Source: Streptomyces yatensis (GTDB taxonomy: Bacteria > Actinomycetota > Actinomycetes > Streptomycetales > Streptomycetaceae). From it: a DNA stretch of 64,000 nucleotides. Under the pieces are notes generated by a model, which had not been told where the DNA came from, ran no database searches, and saw only the letters and a list, made by a program, of their open reading frames with translations. Below, one piece after another: positions 41,485 to 50,070 of this stretch (its first letter is position 1; each line of letters opens with the position of its first letter). The position numbers and the translations under genes were made by a program. The stretch lies in contig NZ_CP072941.1 in NCBI RefSeq assembly GCF_018069625.1, positions 3,658,001 to 3,722,000 on the forward strand. The letters run 5' to 3'.

Positions 41485-43160
41485 ATTCCCCACTCCTCGC
41501 GCAGGGCGTCGCAGATCTCTCCGAGGCTCGCCTCGGCGCGCACGGCCTTCAGCATCGGCTCGATCATGTTGGAGCCCTCGCTGGCGGCGGCGACCAGCGC
41601 CTTCAGCCCCTCGGCGATCTCGGCCTCGTCCCGGCCGGCCTTACGGGCACCCAGCACCCGCACCTGCTCGCGCTCGACCTCGTGGCTGACCCGCAGGATC
41701 TCCAGATCGCCGGTGACCGAGCCCTCGTGGCAGTTGACGCCGACGACCTTCTTGTCCCCCTTCTCCAGGGACCGCTGGTAGCGGAAGGCGGATTCGGCGA
41801 TCTCGCCGGTGAACCAGCCGTCCTCGATGCCCTGGAGGATGCCGGCGGTGATCGGCCACCGGGGCTCCTGCCCGTCCGGCACCGTGCGGCGGCCGCGCTC
41901 CTTGATCTGCTCGAAGATCTTCTCGGCGTCGGCCTCGATCCGGTCGGTCAGCGCCTCGAGGTACCAGGAACCGCCCAGCGGATCGGCCACGTTGAGGACC
42001 CCGGTCTCCTCCATCAGCACCTGCTGGGTGCGCAGGGCGATCTCGGCGGCCTGCTCACTGGGCAGGGCGAGGGTCTCGTCCAGGGCGTTGGTGTGCAGCG
42101 AGTTGGTGCCGCCGAGGACCGCGGCGAGGGCCTCCACCGCCGTCCGCACCACGTTGTTGTACGGCTGCTGGGCGGTGAGCGAGACCCCGGCGGTCTGGGT
42201 GTGGAACCGCAGCCACTGCGCCTTCTCGGTCTTCGCCCCGTAGACATCGCGCATCCAGCGGGCCCAGATCCGGCGGGCGGCGCGGAATTTGGCGATCTCC
42301 TCGAAGAAGTCGACATGCGCGTCGAAGAAGAAGGAGAGCCCGGGCGCGAAGGTGTCGACGTCCAGCCCGCGGGAGAGGCCGAGCTCCACATAGCCGAAGC
42401 CGTCGGCGAGGGTGTACGCCAGCTCCTGCGCGGCCGTCGCCCCGGCCTCGCGGATGTGGTAGCCGGAGACCGACAGCGGCTTGTACGCCGGGATGCCCTC
42501 GGAGCAGTACTCCATCAGGTCGCCGATCAGCTTCAGATGCGGCTCGGGCGGGAAGAGCCACTCCTTCTGCGCGATGTACTCCTTGAAGATGTCCGTCTGG
42601 AGGGTGCCGTTGAGCCGCGAGATGTCCACGCCCTGGCGCTCCGCGGCGACCAGATACATACAGAAGACGGGGACGGCGGGACCGCTGATGGTCATCGAGG
42701 TGGTGACATCGCCGAGCGGGATGTCCTTGAAGAGGATCTCCATGTCGGCGGCGGAGTCGATGGCGACACCGCAGTGGCCGACCTCGCCGAGCGCATGCGG
42801 ATCGTCGGAGTCGCGGCCCATCAGGGTCGGCATGTCGAAGGCGACCGAGAGCCCGCCGCCGCCCGCCTTGAGGATCATCTTGTAGCGCTCGTTGGTCTGC
42901 TCGGCATTGCCGAACCCGGCGAACTGGCGGATGGTCCAGGCCCGGCCCCGGTAACCGGTGGCATAGAGGCCACGGGTGTACGGGAACTCGCCGGGCCAGC
43001 CGATCCGCTCGAACCCCGCCACGGTGTCGCCCGGAGCGGGTCCGTAGACCGGCTCGACGGGGTCCCCCGACAGCGTGGAGAAGTCGGCTTCGCGCTTGTG
43101 TGCCGCGTCGTACCGGGCCTGCCACCGTCGGCGGCCCGCCTCAATGCCTTCGGCGTCCAT
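41460..43160 (-). CDS. icmA: isobutyryl-CoA mutase large subunit
   Basis: 566 residues, B12-dependent. It interconverts isobutyryl-CoA and n-butyryl-CoA, linking valine breakdown to butyrate and polyketide precursors. It has the substrate-binding TIM barrel but no C-terminal B12-binding domain, which IcmB supplies from elsewhere. The discriminating residues are Phe80 (WTIRQFAGF) and Gln198 (KEYIAQKEW), where methylmalonyl-CoA mutase has Tyr and Arg, so the substrate call is firm. Other marks are [18 protein letters not shown] and [14 protein letters not shown] perfect 18-bp palindrome lies 11 bp upstream of the start. Two of its functional partners, meaB and mce, lie 8-12 kb away in the window. 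Confidence 0.95.
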   Translation of the reverse strand: MDAEGIEAGRRRWQARYDAAHKREADFSTLSGDPVEPVYGPAPGDTVAGFERIGWPGEFPYTRGLYATGYRGRAWTIRQFAGFGNAEQTNERYKMILKAGGGGLSVAFDMPTLMGRDSDDPHALGEVGHCGVAIDSAADMEILFKDIPLGDVTTSMTISGPAVPVFCMYLVAAERQGVDISRLNGTLQTDIFKEYIAQKEWLFPPEPHLKLIGDLMEYCSEGIPAYKPLSVSGYHIREAGATAAQELAYTLADGFGYVELGLSRGLDVDTFAPGLSFFFDAHVDFFEEIAKFRAARRIWARWMRDVYGAKTEKAQWLRFHTQTAGVSLTAQQPYNNVVRTAVEALAAVLGGTNSLHTNALDETLALPSEQAAEIALRTQQVLMEETGVLNVADPLGGSWYLEALTDRIEADAEKIFEQIKERGRRTVPDGQEPRWPITAGILQGIEDGWFTGEIAESAFRYQRSLEKGDKKVVGVNCHEGSVTGDLEILRVSHEVEREQVRVLGARKAGRDEAEIAEGLKALVAAASEGSNMIEPMLKAVRAEASLGEICDALREEWGIYTEPAGF

Positions 43161-43170
43161 GCCTCAAAAG

Positions 43171-43188
43171 TACTAGGACGTCCTAGTA
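43171..43188. promoter_or_regulatory. perfect 18-bp palindrome upstream of icmA
   Basis: TACTAGGAC and GTCCTAGTA abut with no spacer, 11 bp upstream of the icmA ATG. A protein bound here would block transcription or initiation of icmA. Confidence 0.7.
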
Positions 43189-43310
43189 ATTGTCGACGCG
43201 AACGCGCCGCGGTGAGCCGATCGGGGGTACTCCACCACCCGGCCGCGCGCCTCGTCCGACCCCGGACGGGACGCGCGGAAGGGACGCGCGGAAGGGCTGC
43301 AGACCGCCGG

Positions 43311-43643
43311 TCAGACCTGCGCGGGCGCCGGCTCGGCGCCGCTGACCAGCGGCTCCACCTCGCGGGTGACCTTGCGCTCGACGAAGAACGCGGCCGTCGG
43401 GATGGTGCCCGCGACCAGGACCCACAGCAGCTTGCCGAACGGCCACTTGGCCTTGGAGCCGAGGTCGAAGGCGAAGACCAGGTAGATGATGTAGAGCACA
43501 CCGTGGATCTGGGAGACCACGAGCGTGAGGTCCTCGCCCGTGTCGAAGCCGTACTTGAACACCATGCAGGTGCAGAGCACGAGCAGCATCACTGCGGTGA
43601 CGTAAGCCATGACCCGGTAGCGGGTCAGCACGCTGCGTTTCAT
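43311..43643 (-). CDS. DUF3817 small membrane protein
   Basis: 110 residues with three or four membrane helices (VMAYVTAVMLLVLCTCMVF, SQIHGVLYIIYLVFAFDLG, LLWVLVAGTIPTAAFFVE). The HGVLYIIY and FFVERK features define DUF3817. The family is unassigned, though related to the membrane part of YdzA-like proteins. A second member is encoded at 47019-47363. Confidence 0.9.
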   Translation of the reverse strand: MKRSVLTRYRVMAYVTAVMLLVLCTCMVFKYGFDTGEDLTLVVSQIHGVLYIIYLVFAFDLGSKAKWPFGKLLWVLVAGTIPTAAFFVERKVTREVEPLVSGAEPAPAQV

Positions 43644-43697
43644 GCCCTGAGCGTAACCGCCCGTTCCGGGGCGATCTTCGCCGCCCCCGGGTCTTGG

Positions 43698-44207
43698 TCA
43701 GCCGTCCTCGAAGTCCTCCGCGGCGACCCGCAGCGGGCGCAGCATCTCGAAGATCTTGCCGCAGTCCTCGGCGTCGTAGACCCCGAGCCCGAATTCCATC
43801 GCCATCAGATCGCGGGTGGCCGATTCGACCACCTCACGGCCCCGGTCGGTGATCGAGGCCAGGGTGCCGCGGCCGTCGTTGGGGTTCGGCCGCTTGTCGA
43901 CCAGACCCGATTTGACCAGGCGGTCCACCGTATTGGTGACCGAGGTCGGGTGGACCATCAGCCGCTCGCCGATCTTGGACATCGGCAGCTCACCGGACTT
44001 GGAGAAGGTGAGCAGCACCAGAGCCTCATAGCGGGCGAAGGTCAGTCCGTACGGTCTGACGACCGCGTCGACCTGGCTGAGCAGAATCTGGTGGGCGCGC
44101 ATGATCGAAGTGATCGCGCCCATGGAGGGCACGGACCCCCACCGCTGCTTCCAGAGCTCATCGGCACGGGCGATGGGGTCGAACGACAGGCTGAGCGGCT
44201 TCGGCAC
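43698..44207 (-). CDS. MarR-family regulator
   Basis: 169 residues. The winged-helix core is LTFARYEALVLLTFSKSGELPMSK, ERLMVHPTSVTNTVDRLVKSG and LVDKRPNPNDGRGTLASIT, the last being the beta-wing with the DxR motif. The N-terminal ~30 residues (LSLSFDPIARADELWKQRWG) are a conserved extension seen in actinomycete members. It is followed 54 bp later by DUF3817. The target is not evident. Confidence 0.92.
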   Translation of the reverse strand: MPKPLSLSFDPIARADELWKQRWGSVPSMGAITSIMRAHQILLSQVDAVVRPYGLTFARYEALVLLTFSKSGELPMSKIGERLMVHPTSVTNTVDRLVKSGLVDKRPNPNDGRGTLASITDRGREVVESATRDLMAMEFGLGVYDAEDCGKIFEMLRPLRVAAEDFEDG

Positions 44208-44250
44208 ACCACCGACCCTACCGGCCGGTCATATCGTGGTCAGCCCCATC

Positions 44251-45606
44251 TCACACTTCGGGCCGGGCGGACCCGGGGACGGTGCGCCGCACCTCCAGCG
44301 CCACCAGCAGTGAGCACAGCGCCCCGCAGCCACCCGCCGTCGCGGCGACCACATGGACCGGTACGAACTCGGCGACCGCGCCGGAGACCGCCATGCCGAG
44401 ACCCTGCGCGGTCATCAGCCCGGCCGTCAGCACCGTCATCGCCCGGCCGCGCAGCTCGTCCGGTACGGCGGCGAGAAACCACTGGTCGAGGCCGAGGCTG
44501 TAGGCGATACCGCAGCCGGTCAGCAGCTGCAGGGCCAGCGCCCAGCCGAACGACGGACGGACGGCGTACCCCAGGGCGGGCAGCATCGCCAGGACGCCGA
44601 CCGGCAGCGTCAGCCGGGCCCGGGCCCGCGGCCCCAGCAGCGAGCCCACCAGTGCCTCGCTGACGATCGCGCCGATGGGCATCCCGCACATCAGCAGCCC
44701 GAGCCCCACCGAGCCGAGCCCCAGCCCATCGGAGTACGGCGTCAGCAGCGCCTCCGGCATCACCACGAACATCGGCGGCACCCACGACAGCAGCATCAGC
44801 GCCCGGATCCTGCGGTCCGCGAACAGCCGCCGCATCCCGCTCAGCGAGTCCCCGAGCAGGGGGCACCTCCCAGCGGTAGCTGGGGGAGCCCCGCCACTGG
44901 CCACCTGCCGGGCAGGGCGGCGGCGGGTGCCGAAGCGGAGCACCAGCGCCGAGCCGACGAGCGCCGCCGCCGTGAGCGCCAGCGCGGCCCGCGGCGAGAC
45001 GGCGGCCAGCAGCAGGCCACCGACCCCGAACCCGGCGAGCTGTGCGGTCTGGGCGGTGATCCGGATGACCGAGCGGCCCAGGACGAAGGCGTCGCCCTCG
45101 CCGAGGATGTCGCCGAGCGTCGCCGACCGGGTCCCGCTGAACACCGGCGAGATCGCGGCGGGCACACAGCGCAGCGCGAGCAGCGCGGCCACCGGCATCC
45201 CCGGCACCACCATGGCGGCCACGCATCCGGCGTGCACCAGATCGCAGACCACCAGCACCCGGCGGGCCGGGAAGCGGTCGGCGACGGAGGACAGCAGGGC
45301 GCCGCCGATCACATACGGCAGCATCGAGGTGGCGAACGTCAGGGCGCTGAGCAGCGGCGACCCGGTGAGCCGGAAGACCAGCACGGACAGCGCGAGCTGG
45401 CCGACCACCTCGCCCAGCATGGAGACCAGATGCGCGGCGAAGACGGCCCGGAACTCCCGGACCGCGAACACCGCGCCATAGCCCGCGCCCCCCGGACCCC
45501 GCGGCGGCCCCTGGTCGTCACCGGGCGCGAGCTCGGGTCGGGAGGCGTGCGCGTCGGGGCGCGACTCGGCAGGACCCGTGGTACCGGGCCCGGAGGGCGT
45601 TGACAT
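44251..45606 (-). CDS. MFS transporter
   Basis: 451 residues with about twelve membrane helices (first: FRAVFAAHLVSMLGEVVGQLALSVLVF). The conserved loop 2-3 motif is SSVADRFPARRVLVVCD, as in DHA3-type drug exporters. The central cytoplasmic loop contains an in-frame low-complexity insert encoded by a palindromic repeat (44861-44892; SGGAPPATAGRCPLL). It is divergent from an ArsR-like regulator, with a 6-bp inverted repeat between them, a pairing seen often in Streptomyces. The substrate is unknown, probably a small toxic compound. Confidence 0.92.
   Translation of the reverse strand: MSTPSGPGTTGPAESRPDAHASRPELAPGDDQGPPRGPGGAGYGAVFAVREFRAVFAAHLVSMLGEVVGQLALSVLVFRLTGSPLLSALTFATSMLPYVIGGALLSSVADRFPARRVLVVCDLVHAGCVAAMVVPGMPVAALLALRCVPAAISPVFSGTRSATLGDILGEGDAFVLGRSVIRITAQTAQLAGFGVGGLLLAAVSPRAALALTAAALVGSALVLRFGTRRRPARQVASGGAPPATAGRCPLLGDSLSGMRRLFADRRIRALMLLSWVPPMFVVMPEALLTPYSDGLGLGSVGLGLLMCGMPIGAIVSEALVGSLLGPRARARLTLPVGVLAMLPALGYAVRPSFGWALALQLLTGCGIAYSLGLDQWFLAAVPDELRGRAMTVLTAGLMTAQGLGMAVSGAVAEFVPVHVVAATAGGCGALCSLLVALEVRRTVPGSARPEV
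44861..44892. repeat. palindromic repeat inside the MFS gene
   Basis: An imperfect hairpin (GGGC, CTCCCAGC, loop GGTA, GCTGGGGGAG, GCCC) lies within the codons for the central cytoplasmic loop. I recognise the type as a dispersed Streptomyces element. Reading frame is preserved. Confidence 0.6.
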
Positions 45607-45646
45607 GCCGGAAGCGTGCCCGTACGGGCGGGGCGGGCTCTAGTGT

Positions 45647-45662
45647 TTCGGCCAGAGCCGAA
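45647..45662. promoter_or_regulatory. operator-like inverted repeat between MFS and ArsR-like genes
   Basis: TTCGGC and GCCGAA are separated by CAGA in the 79-bp divergent gap, 23 bp before the regulator start. Confidence 0.6.
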
Positions 45663-45685
45663 TCTTCGCGATCGGGAGCGGGACC

Positions 45686-46675
45686 ATGCCACTGCATATG
45701 CATTTCGGCGCCGCCGATCTGCTGCGCTGCCGGTTCGCCATCTCGCCCCTGTGCCAGACGCACGAGGCGGTGCGCACGCTGCGCCGGACCGAGCGGCACG
45801 GCTACCACCTGCCGTGGCTGCGGCGGGTGCGGGAGGCGGTGACCGGGCTCGATCTGTCGGAGCTGTGGCTGCTGATGCCCGGGCGGGGCGGCTACACCCC
45901 GGACTTCCTGGGTCCGCCGCCCGAGGTGCCCTACGCGCCGTTCGAGGACGAGCTGGCGCGGATGCGGGCCACCGACCCGGCCGCCGCCCACCGGGAGCTG
46001 GTCCTGTCCCTGGCGTGCACGCCGGGGGCCGCCGAGTCCCCGCGGGGCCGGGCGATGCTGGCCGATCCGGCGCGGGCCGTCCAGCGGCTGGCCGATGTGA
46101 CCGAACGGGCCTGGCGGGCCCTGGTCGAACCCGACTGGCCCCGGCTGCGGGCCCTGCTGGAGGCCGATATCGGCTATCGCTCCCGGCAGTTGGCCGACGG
46201 CGGCCTGGAGCGGCTGTTCGCCGATCTGCGGCCCGCGCTGCGGTGGACCGACGGCACGCTCACCATCCATACCTCCGCGCTCCCCGCCCGCACGCAGGAC
46301 CTCAATGGGCGCGGGGTGCTGCTGATGCCCAGCGTCTTCGTCTGGCCGGATGTGGTGAGCGGCTTCGCCCCGCCGTGGCAGCCCACGGTGATCTATCCGG
46401 CGCGCGGGGTCGGCGGGCTGTGGCGGGAGCCGGACGCGGAGGGGCGGGACGCGCTCGTACGCCTCCTGGGCGCGGGCCGCGCGGCGGTCCTCGCCGCGCT
46501 GGAGGAGCCCGCCTCCACCACGGCCCTGGCCGCCCGCCTCGGCCTCGCGCCCTCGTCGGTCTCGGCCCATCTCGCGGTGCTGCGCGCCGCCGGACTGCTC
46601 AGCTCACGGCGCCAGGGCCATCAGGTGCTGTACGAGCGCACACCGCTGGGCATGGCCCTGGTGGGCGGGGGCTGA
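45686..46675 (+). CDS. ArsR-like regulator with DUF5937 domain
   Basis: 329 residues. The N-terminal ~230 residues are DUF5937 (LLRCRFAISPLCQTHEAVRTL, YHLPWLRRV). The C-terminal ~75 residues are an ArsR-type winged helix (STTALAARLGLAPSSVSAHLAVLRAAGLLSS, then HQVLYERTPLG). The order, sensor first and DNA-binding last, is normal for this family. No metal-binding Cys motif is visible, so metal sensing is unlikely. It presumably represses the divergent MFS exporter. Confidence 0.92.
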   Translation: MPLHMHFGAADLLRCRFAISPLCQTHEAVRTLRRTERHGYHLPWLRRVREAVTGLDLSELWLLMPGRGGYTPDFLGPPPEVPYAPFEDELARMRATDPAAAHRELVLSLACTPGAAESPRGRAMLADPARAVQRLADVTERAWRALVEPDWPRLRALLEADIGYRSRQLADGGLERLFADLRPALRWTDGTLTIHTSALPARTQDLNGRGVLLMPSVFVWPDVVSGFAPPWQPTVIYPARGVGGLWREPDAEGRDALVRLLGAGRAAVLAALEEPASTTALAARLGLAPSSVSAHLAVLRAAGLLSSRRQGHQVLYERTPLGMALVGGG

Positions 46676-46728
46676 GCGGCCCCGAGGCGGTCGGCCGCTC
46701 TCGGTCAGTTGGTCGGCCGGGCAACCGG

Positions 46729-47022
46729 TCAGTCGGACAGATGGCGCTCGACCGTCTCGACCTTGGAGGTCAGACCGTCCGTGACGCCGGGGCGGATATC
46801 GGCCTTGAGGACCACCGAGACCCGGGGCGCCCGGGCCTCCACCACGGCGACGGCGCGCTTGACGACGTCCATGACCTCGTCCCACTCGCCCTCGATCGAG
46901 GTGAACATCGCGTCCGTACGGTTCGGCAGCCCCGACTCACGGACCACCCGCACCGCGTCGGCGACGTACTCCCCCACGTCCTCGCCGACGCCCAGCGGCG
47001 TCACCGAAAAGGCGACGATCAT
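46729..47022 (-). CDS. MTH1187/YkoF-type thiamine-binding-like protein
   Basis: 97 residues. The ferredoxin-like fold of the MTH1187 family is shown by [36 protein letters not shown] and [13 protein letters not shown]. Members bind thiamine or its pyrimidine part, and some are of unknown role. The ATG overlaps the stop of the upstream DUF3817 gene by four bases, so the two are coupled. Confidence 0.9.
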   Translation of the reverse strand: MIVAFSVTPLGVGEDVGEYVADAVRVVRESGLPNRTDAMFTSIEGEWDEVMDVVKRAVAVVEARAPRVSVVLKADIRPGVTDGLTSKVETVERHLSD

Positions 47023-47363
47023 GCGTTGACCACGCCCTCCTTACGGGCGCGGGCCGCGATCACACCGGCCTCGGTCTCCCGCTTGAGCTTGCGCTCGGCG
47101 AAGAAGCCGCCGGTGGGCAGGACGGAGAGGACGAAGTACAGGGCCGCGGTCTGCCACTTCCACTTGGTCCGGTTCCAGGCGTCCGCCCAGAAGACCACGT
47201 AGAGGATGAAGAGCACGCCGTGCACCATGCCCATCACCGGCACCGCGTTGAAGTCCGAGGTGCGCTTGAGCACCGAGCAGATGAGCAGCAGCAGGAACGA
47301 CACGGCCTCGGGCGCGGAGACCAGGCGGAGCCGGCGCAGCGCGGTGGCGGTCTTGAAGTCCAC
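47019..47363 (-). CDS. DUF3817 small membrane protein
   Basis: 114 residues from the GTG at 47363. It has three or four helices ([54 protein letters not shown]) with the family HGVLFILY motif. It is a paralog of the gene at 43311-43643. It is the first gene of a pair with the MTH1187-like gene. A Rex-like dyad lies 44-67 bp upstream. Confidence 0.9.
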   Translation of the reverse strand: MDFKTATALRRLRLVSAPEAVSFLLLLICSVLKRTSDFNAVPVMGMVHGVLFILYVVFWADAWNRTKWKWQTAALYFVLSVLPTGGFFAERKLKRETEAGVIAARARKEGVVNA

Positions 47364-47406
47364 GAGAGCACCTTCGTGTGAAGAGGGGTACGGCAGAACA
47401 CAGACC

Positions 47407-47430
47407 GGCTTGTGAATCTATGCACAAGCC
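47407..47430. promoter_or_regulatory. Rex-like dyad upstream of DUF3817
   Basis: GGCTTGTG and CACAAGCC are perfect 8-bp arms around AATCTATG. The inner TGTGAATCTATGCACA matches the Streptomyces Rex consensus TGTGAACNNNTTCACA at 11 of 13 fixed positions. Confidence 0.5.
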
Positions 47431-47533
47431 TGCGCCCATTGTCGCAGCTTCGCGGGCGATCATGGCCCGGGGGGCACCCCCCGCCCCCGGCGCTCCCTGT
47501 CCGCCGACGTCAGAGCCCGCTACCGTCGGCTCC

Positions 47534-48172
47534 GTGGCTCAGTTTCGGCTCCAGGGAAGCAGGGTGCTCGCGGTCGACCTGACCGGCGACTCCGTGAAGG
47601 CCAAGAACGGCGCGATGGTCGCCTACGAGGGGGAGATGACCTTCAAGAAGAAGACCGGCGGCGGGGAGGGGCTGCGCGGGATGGTGACCCGGCGGCTCAC
47701 CGGGGAGCAGATGGCGGTCATGGAGGTGAAGGGGCACGGCACGTGCTACTTCGCCGACCGGGCGAGCGAGATCAACCTGGTGTCGCTGCACGGCGAGAAG
47801 CTGTACGTGGAGTCCAGCAATCTGCTGTGCACGGACTCCGCGCTGCGCACCGGCGCCTCCTTCACCGGGCTGCGCGGCTCCGCACAGGGCAACGGCCTGT
47901 TCACCACGACCGTCGAGGGCACCGGCCAGGCCGCGCTCGTCTCGGCCGGCACGGCGATCGTGCTGCGCGTCACCCCGCAGACGCCGCTGCAGGTCGACCC
48001 GGGCGCCTACCTCGCCCACACCGGCGGCCTCAAGCAGCACTTCCAGACGGGGGTGAACTTCCGGGCGCTGATAGGCGAGAGCGGCGGGGAGTCCTTCCAG
48101 ATCCGTTTCGAGGGCGACGGACTGGTCTACGTCCAGCCCAGCGAACGCAACACCATTGGAGGTGAGCTCTGA
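47534..48172 (+). CDS. AIM24 family protein (first of three)
   Basis: 212 residues from the GTG at 47534; no clear binding site is seen. The AIM24 (DUF124) beta-sandwich is recognised by KNGAMVAYEGEMTFKKKTGGG, MVTRRLTGEQMAVMEVKGHG and LYVESSNLLC, ending in a GESFQIRFEGDGLVYVQPS strand. In this family, paired beta-helical halves form trimers. The bacterial role is unknown; the fungal member affects mitochondrial organisation. It overlaps the next AIM24 gene by one base. Confidence 0.9.
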   Translation: MAQFRLQGSRVLAVDLTGDSVKAKNGAMVAYEGEMTFKKKTGGGEGLRGMVTRRLTGEQMAVMEVKGHGTCYFADRASEINLVSLHGEKLYVESSNLLCTDSALRTGASFTGLRGSAQGNGLFTTTVEGTGQAALVSAGTAIVLRVTPQTPLQVDPGAYLAHTGGLKQHFQTGVNFRALIGESGGESFQIRFEGDGLVYVQPSERNTIGGEL

Positions 48173-48822
48173 TGCCGTTCACGATGCTCACCTCCCGCAT
48201 GGTCGAGGCCCAGGTGCTGCCCGGGCAGACCCTGTTCAGCCAGCGCGGCGCGATGCTCGCCTACCGCGGGGACGTACGGTTCACCCCCAGCATCACCGGC
48301 GGGCAGCGCGGGGTGCGGGGGATGATCGGGCGGCGGATCGCCGACGAGGACACCCCGCTGATGACCGTCGAGGGCCAGGGCACGGTGATGTTCGGGCACG
48401 GCGGCCATCACGTCCAGGTGATCGACCTGGCCGGCGACACCCTCTATGTGGAGTCGGACCGGCTGCTGGCCTTCGACGGCTCGCTGCGCCAGGGCACGAT
48501 GTTCCTCGGCTCCCAGGGCGGGGTGATGGGCATGGTGCGCGGCCAGGTCACCGGACAGGGGCTGTTCACCACCACCCTGGAGGGACACGGCTCCGCGGCG
48601 GTCATGGCGCACGGCGGGGTGCTGGAGCTGCCGATCGGCCCGGGACGTCCGGTGCATGTCGATCCGCAAGCCTATGTCGCCCACCGGGGTGATGTTCGCA
48701 ATAAGCTCTCGACGGCGATCGGCTGGCGCGAAATGGTGGGCCGCGGCTCGGGGGAGGCGTTCCAACTGGAGCTGTCCGGCACCGGCATGGTCTATGTCCA
48801 GGCATCGGAGGAGAAGCTGTGA
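48172..48822 (+). CDS. AIM24 family protein (second of three)
   Basis: 216 residues. The TGATG junction couples it to the gene before. The family pattern repeats: QRGAMLAYRGDVRF, MIGRRIADEDTPLMTVEGQG, LYVESDRLLAF and GEAFQLELSGTGMVYVQAS. The close match to the first copy in segments such as RMVEAQVLPGQTL and VDPQAYVAH indicates duplication. The opposite strand carries open frames, which I treat as shadows. Confidence 0.9.
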   Translation: MPFTMLTSRMVEAQVLPGQTLFSQRGAMLAYRGDVRFTPSITGGQRGVRGMIGRRIADEDTPLMTVEGQGTVMFGHGGHHVQVIDLAGDTLYVESDRLLAFDGSLRQGTMFLGSQGGVMGMVRGQVTGQGLFTTTLEGHGSAAVMAHGGVLELPIGPGRPVHVDPQAYVAHRGDVRNKLSTAIGWREMVGRGSGEAFQLELSGTGMVYVQASEEKL

Positions 48823-49499
48823 ACGGCCCCGTGATCCACGACGCCTGGACGCTGCCCGTCGACGACAACATCAATCCGTACGCCTTCAGCGTGGACCTGA
48901 ACGGCCAGTGGTTCCTGCAGAAGGGGAAGATGGTCGCCTACTACGGGCAGATCGACTTCCACGGCGTCGGCATGGGCCACCTCGACCACCTCATCGCGTA
49001 CAGCTTCCACTCCCCGCTGCACGCGGCGGACTGGGTGGTGGCCGAGGGTCAGGGAAAGATGGTGCTCGCCGACCGCGCCTTCGACGTCAACTCCTATGAC
49101 CTGGACGACGGCAACCTCTCCATCCGGTCCGGCAATCTGCTGGCCTTCCAGCCGTCGCTGTCCCTGAAGCAGTCCATCGTCCCGGGCTTTCTCACCCTCA
49201 TCGGCACGGGGAAGTTCGTGGCCGCGTCCAATGGGCCCGTGGTCTTCATGGAGCCGCCGATCCGGGTGGACCCGCAGGCGCTGGTGGGCTGGGCGGACTG
49301 CCCGACACCGTGCCACCACTACGACCACCAGTATCTGCGCGGGTTCCTCGGGGCCATCAGGTCGCGCACGGGGATCGGGGGCGCGTCGGGCGAGGAGCAC
49401 CAGTTCGAGTTCGTGGGCGCGGGGACCGTGCTGCTGCAGTCCACGGAGCAGGTCGTCGCCGAGATATCGGTCGGCGAGACAGGGGGTACCGGTTCGTGA
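48819..49499 (+). CDS. AIM24 family protein (third of three)
   Basis: 226 residues. The GTG start overlaps the second copy by four bases (GTGA). It is more diverged: QKGKMVAYYGQIDFHGVG, LADRAFDVNSYDLDDG, NLLAFQPSLSLKQSIVPGFLTLIGTGKF and HQFEFVGAGTVLLQS. It has a Cys/His-rich insert (CPTPCHHYDHQYL) absent from the other two. That could bind metal and might give this subunit a distinct role in a hetero-oligomer. It ends the operon; a MarR gene follows after 94 bp. Confidence 0.9.
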   Translation: MNGPVIHDAWTLPVDDNINPYAFSVDLNGQWFLQKGKMVAYYGQIDFHGVGMGHLDHLIAYSFHSPLHAADWVVAEGQGKMVLADRAFDVNSYDLDDGNLSIRSGNLLAFQPSLSLKQSIVPGFLTLIGTGKFVAASNGPVVFMEPPIRVDPQALVGWADCPTPCHHYDHQYLRGFLGAIRSRTGIGGASGEEHQFEFVGAGTVLLQSTEQVVAEISVGETGGTGS

Positions 49500-49593
49500 G
49501 CGCGAACATGCGGAGTGTAACGTCGAACAGGTGACCTCTAGCCCGATACATCCATTGGTTCGGAATTCAACTTCTATAGGTAGAATACATCCC

Positions 49594-50070
49594 ATGGAGA
49601 CCGAGAACGGCACGCGCTGGCTCAGCGATGAGGAACAGCGCGCGTGGCGCACCCACCTGGATGTCAGCCGGCTGCTGACCTACCAGCTCGAAAAAGACCT
49701 GCAGCCGTTCGGCCTGACCATGAACGACTACGAGATCCTGGTCAACCTCTCGGAGTCGGAGGACCGCCGGATGCGGATGAGCGATCTCGCCTCCGCGACC
49801 CTGCAGTCCAAGAGCCGGCTGTCCCACCAGATCACCCGGATGGAGAACGCCGGCCTGGTCCGCCGCGAGAACTGCGAATCCGACCGACGGGGGCTGTACG
49901 CCGTGCTGACCGAGCACGGCTGGGAAACCATGCGCAAGGTCGCACCCCACCATGTGGCGTCCGTGCGCAGCCACTTCATCGATCTGCTCGCGCCGGAGGA
50001 CCTCAAGGCGCTGTACGGATCGCTGGTGCCCGTCGCGGAGCATCTGCGCGCCCAGCGGGGCCGGGTCTAG
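49594..50070 (+). CDS. MarR-family regulator
   Basis: 158 residues. The winged-helix core is LTMNDYEILVNLSESEDRRMRMSDL, QSKSRLSHQITRMENAG and LVRRENCESDRRGLYAVLT. A short TTCTA/TAGAA inverted repeat and an A/T-rich TAGAAT lie 8-25 bp upstream of the ATG, fitting autoregulation. It follows the AIM24 operon on the same strand and converges with a kinase pseudogene, their ends overlapping by four bases. Confidence 0.92.
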   Translation: METENGTRWLSDEEQRAWRTHLDVSRLLTYQLEKDLQPFGLTMNDYEILVNLSESEDRRMRMSDLASATLQSKSRLSHQITRMENAGLVRRENCESDRRGLYAVLTEHGWETMRKVAPHHVASVRSHFIDLLAPEDLKALYGSLVPVAEHLRAQRGRV

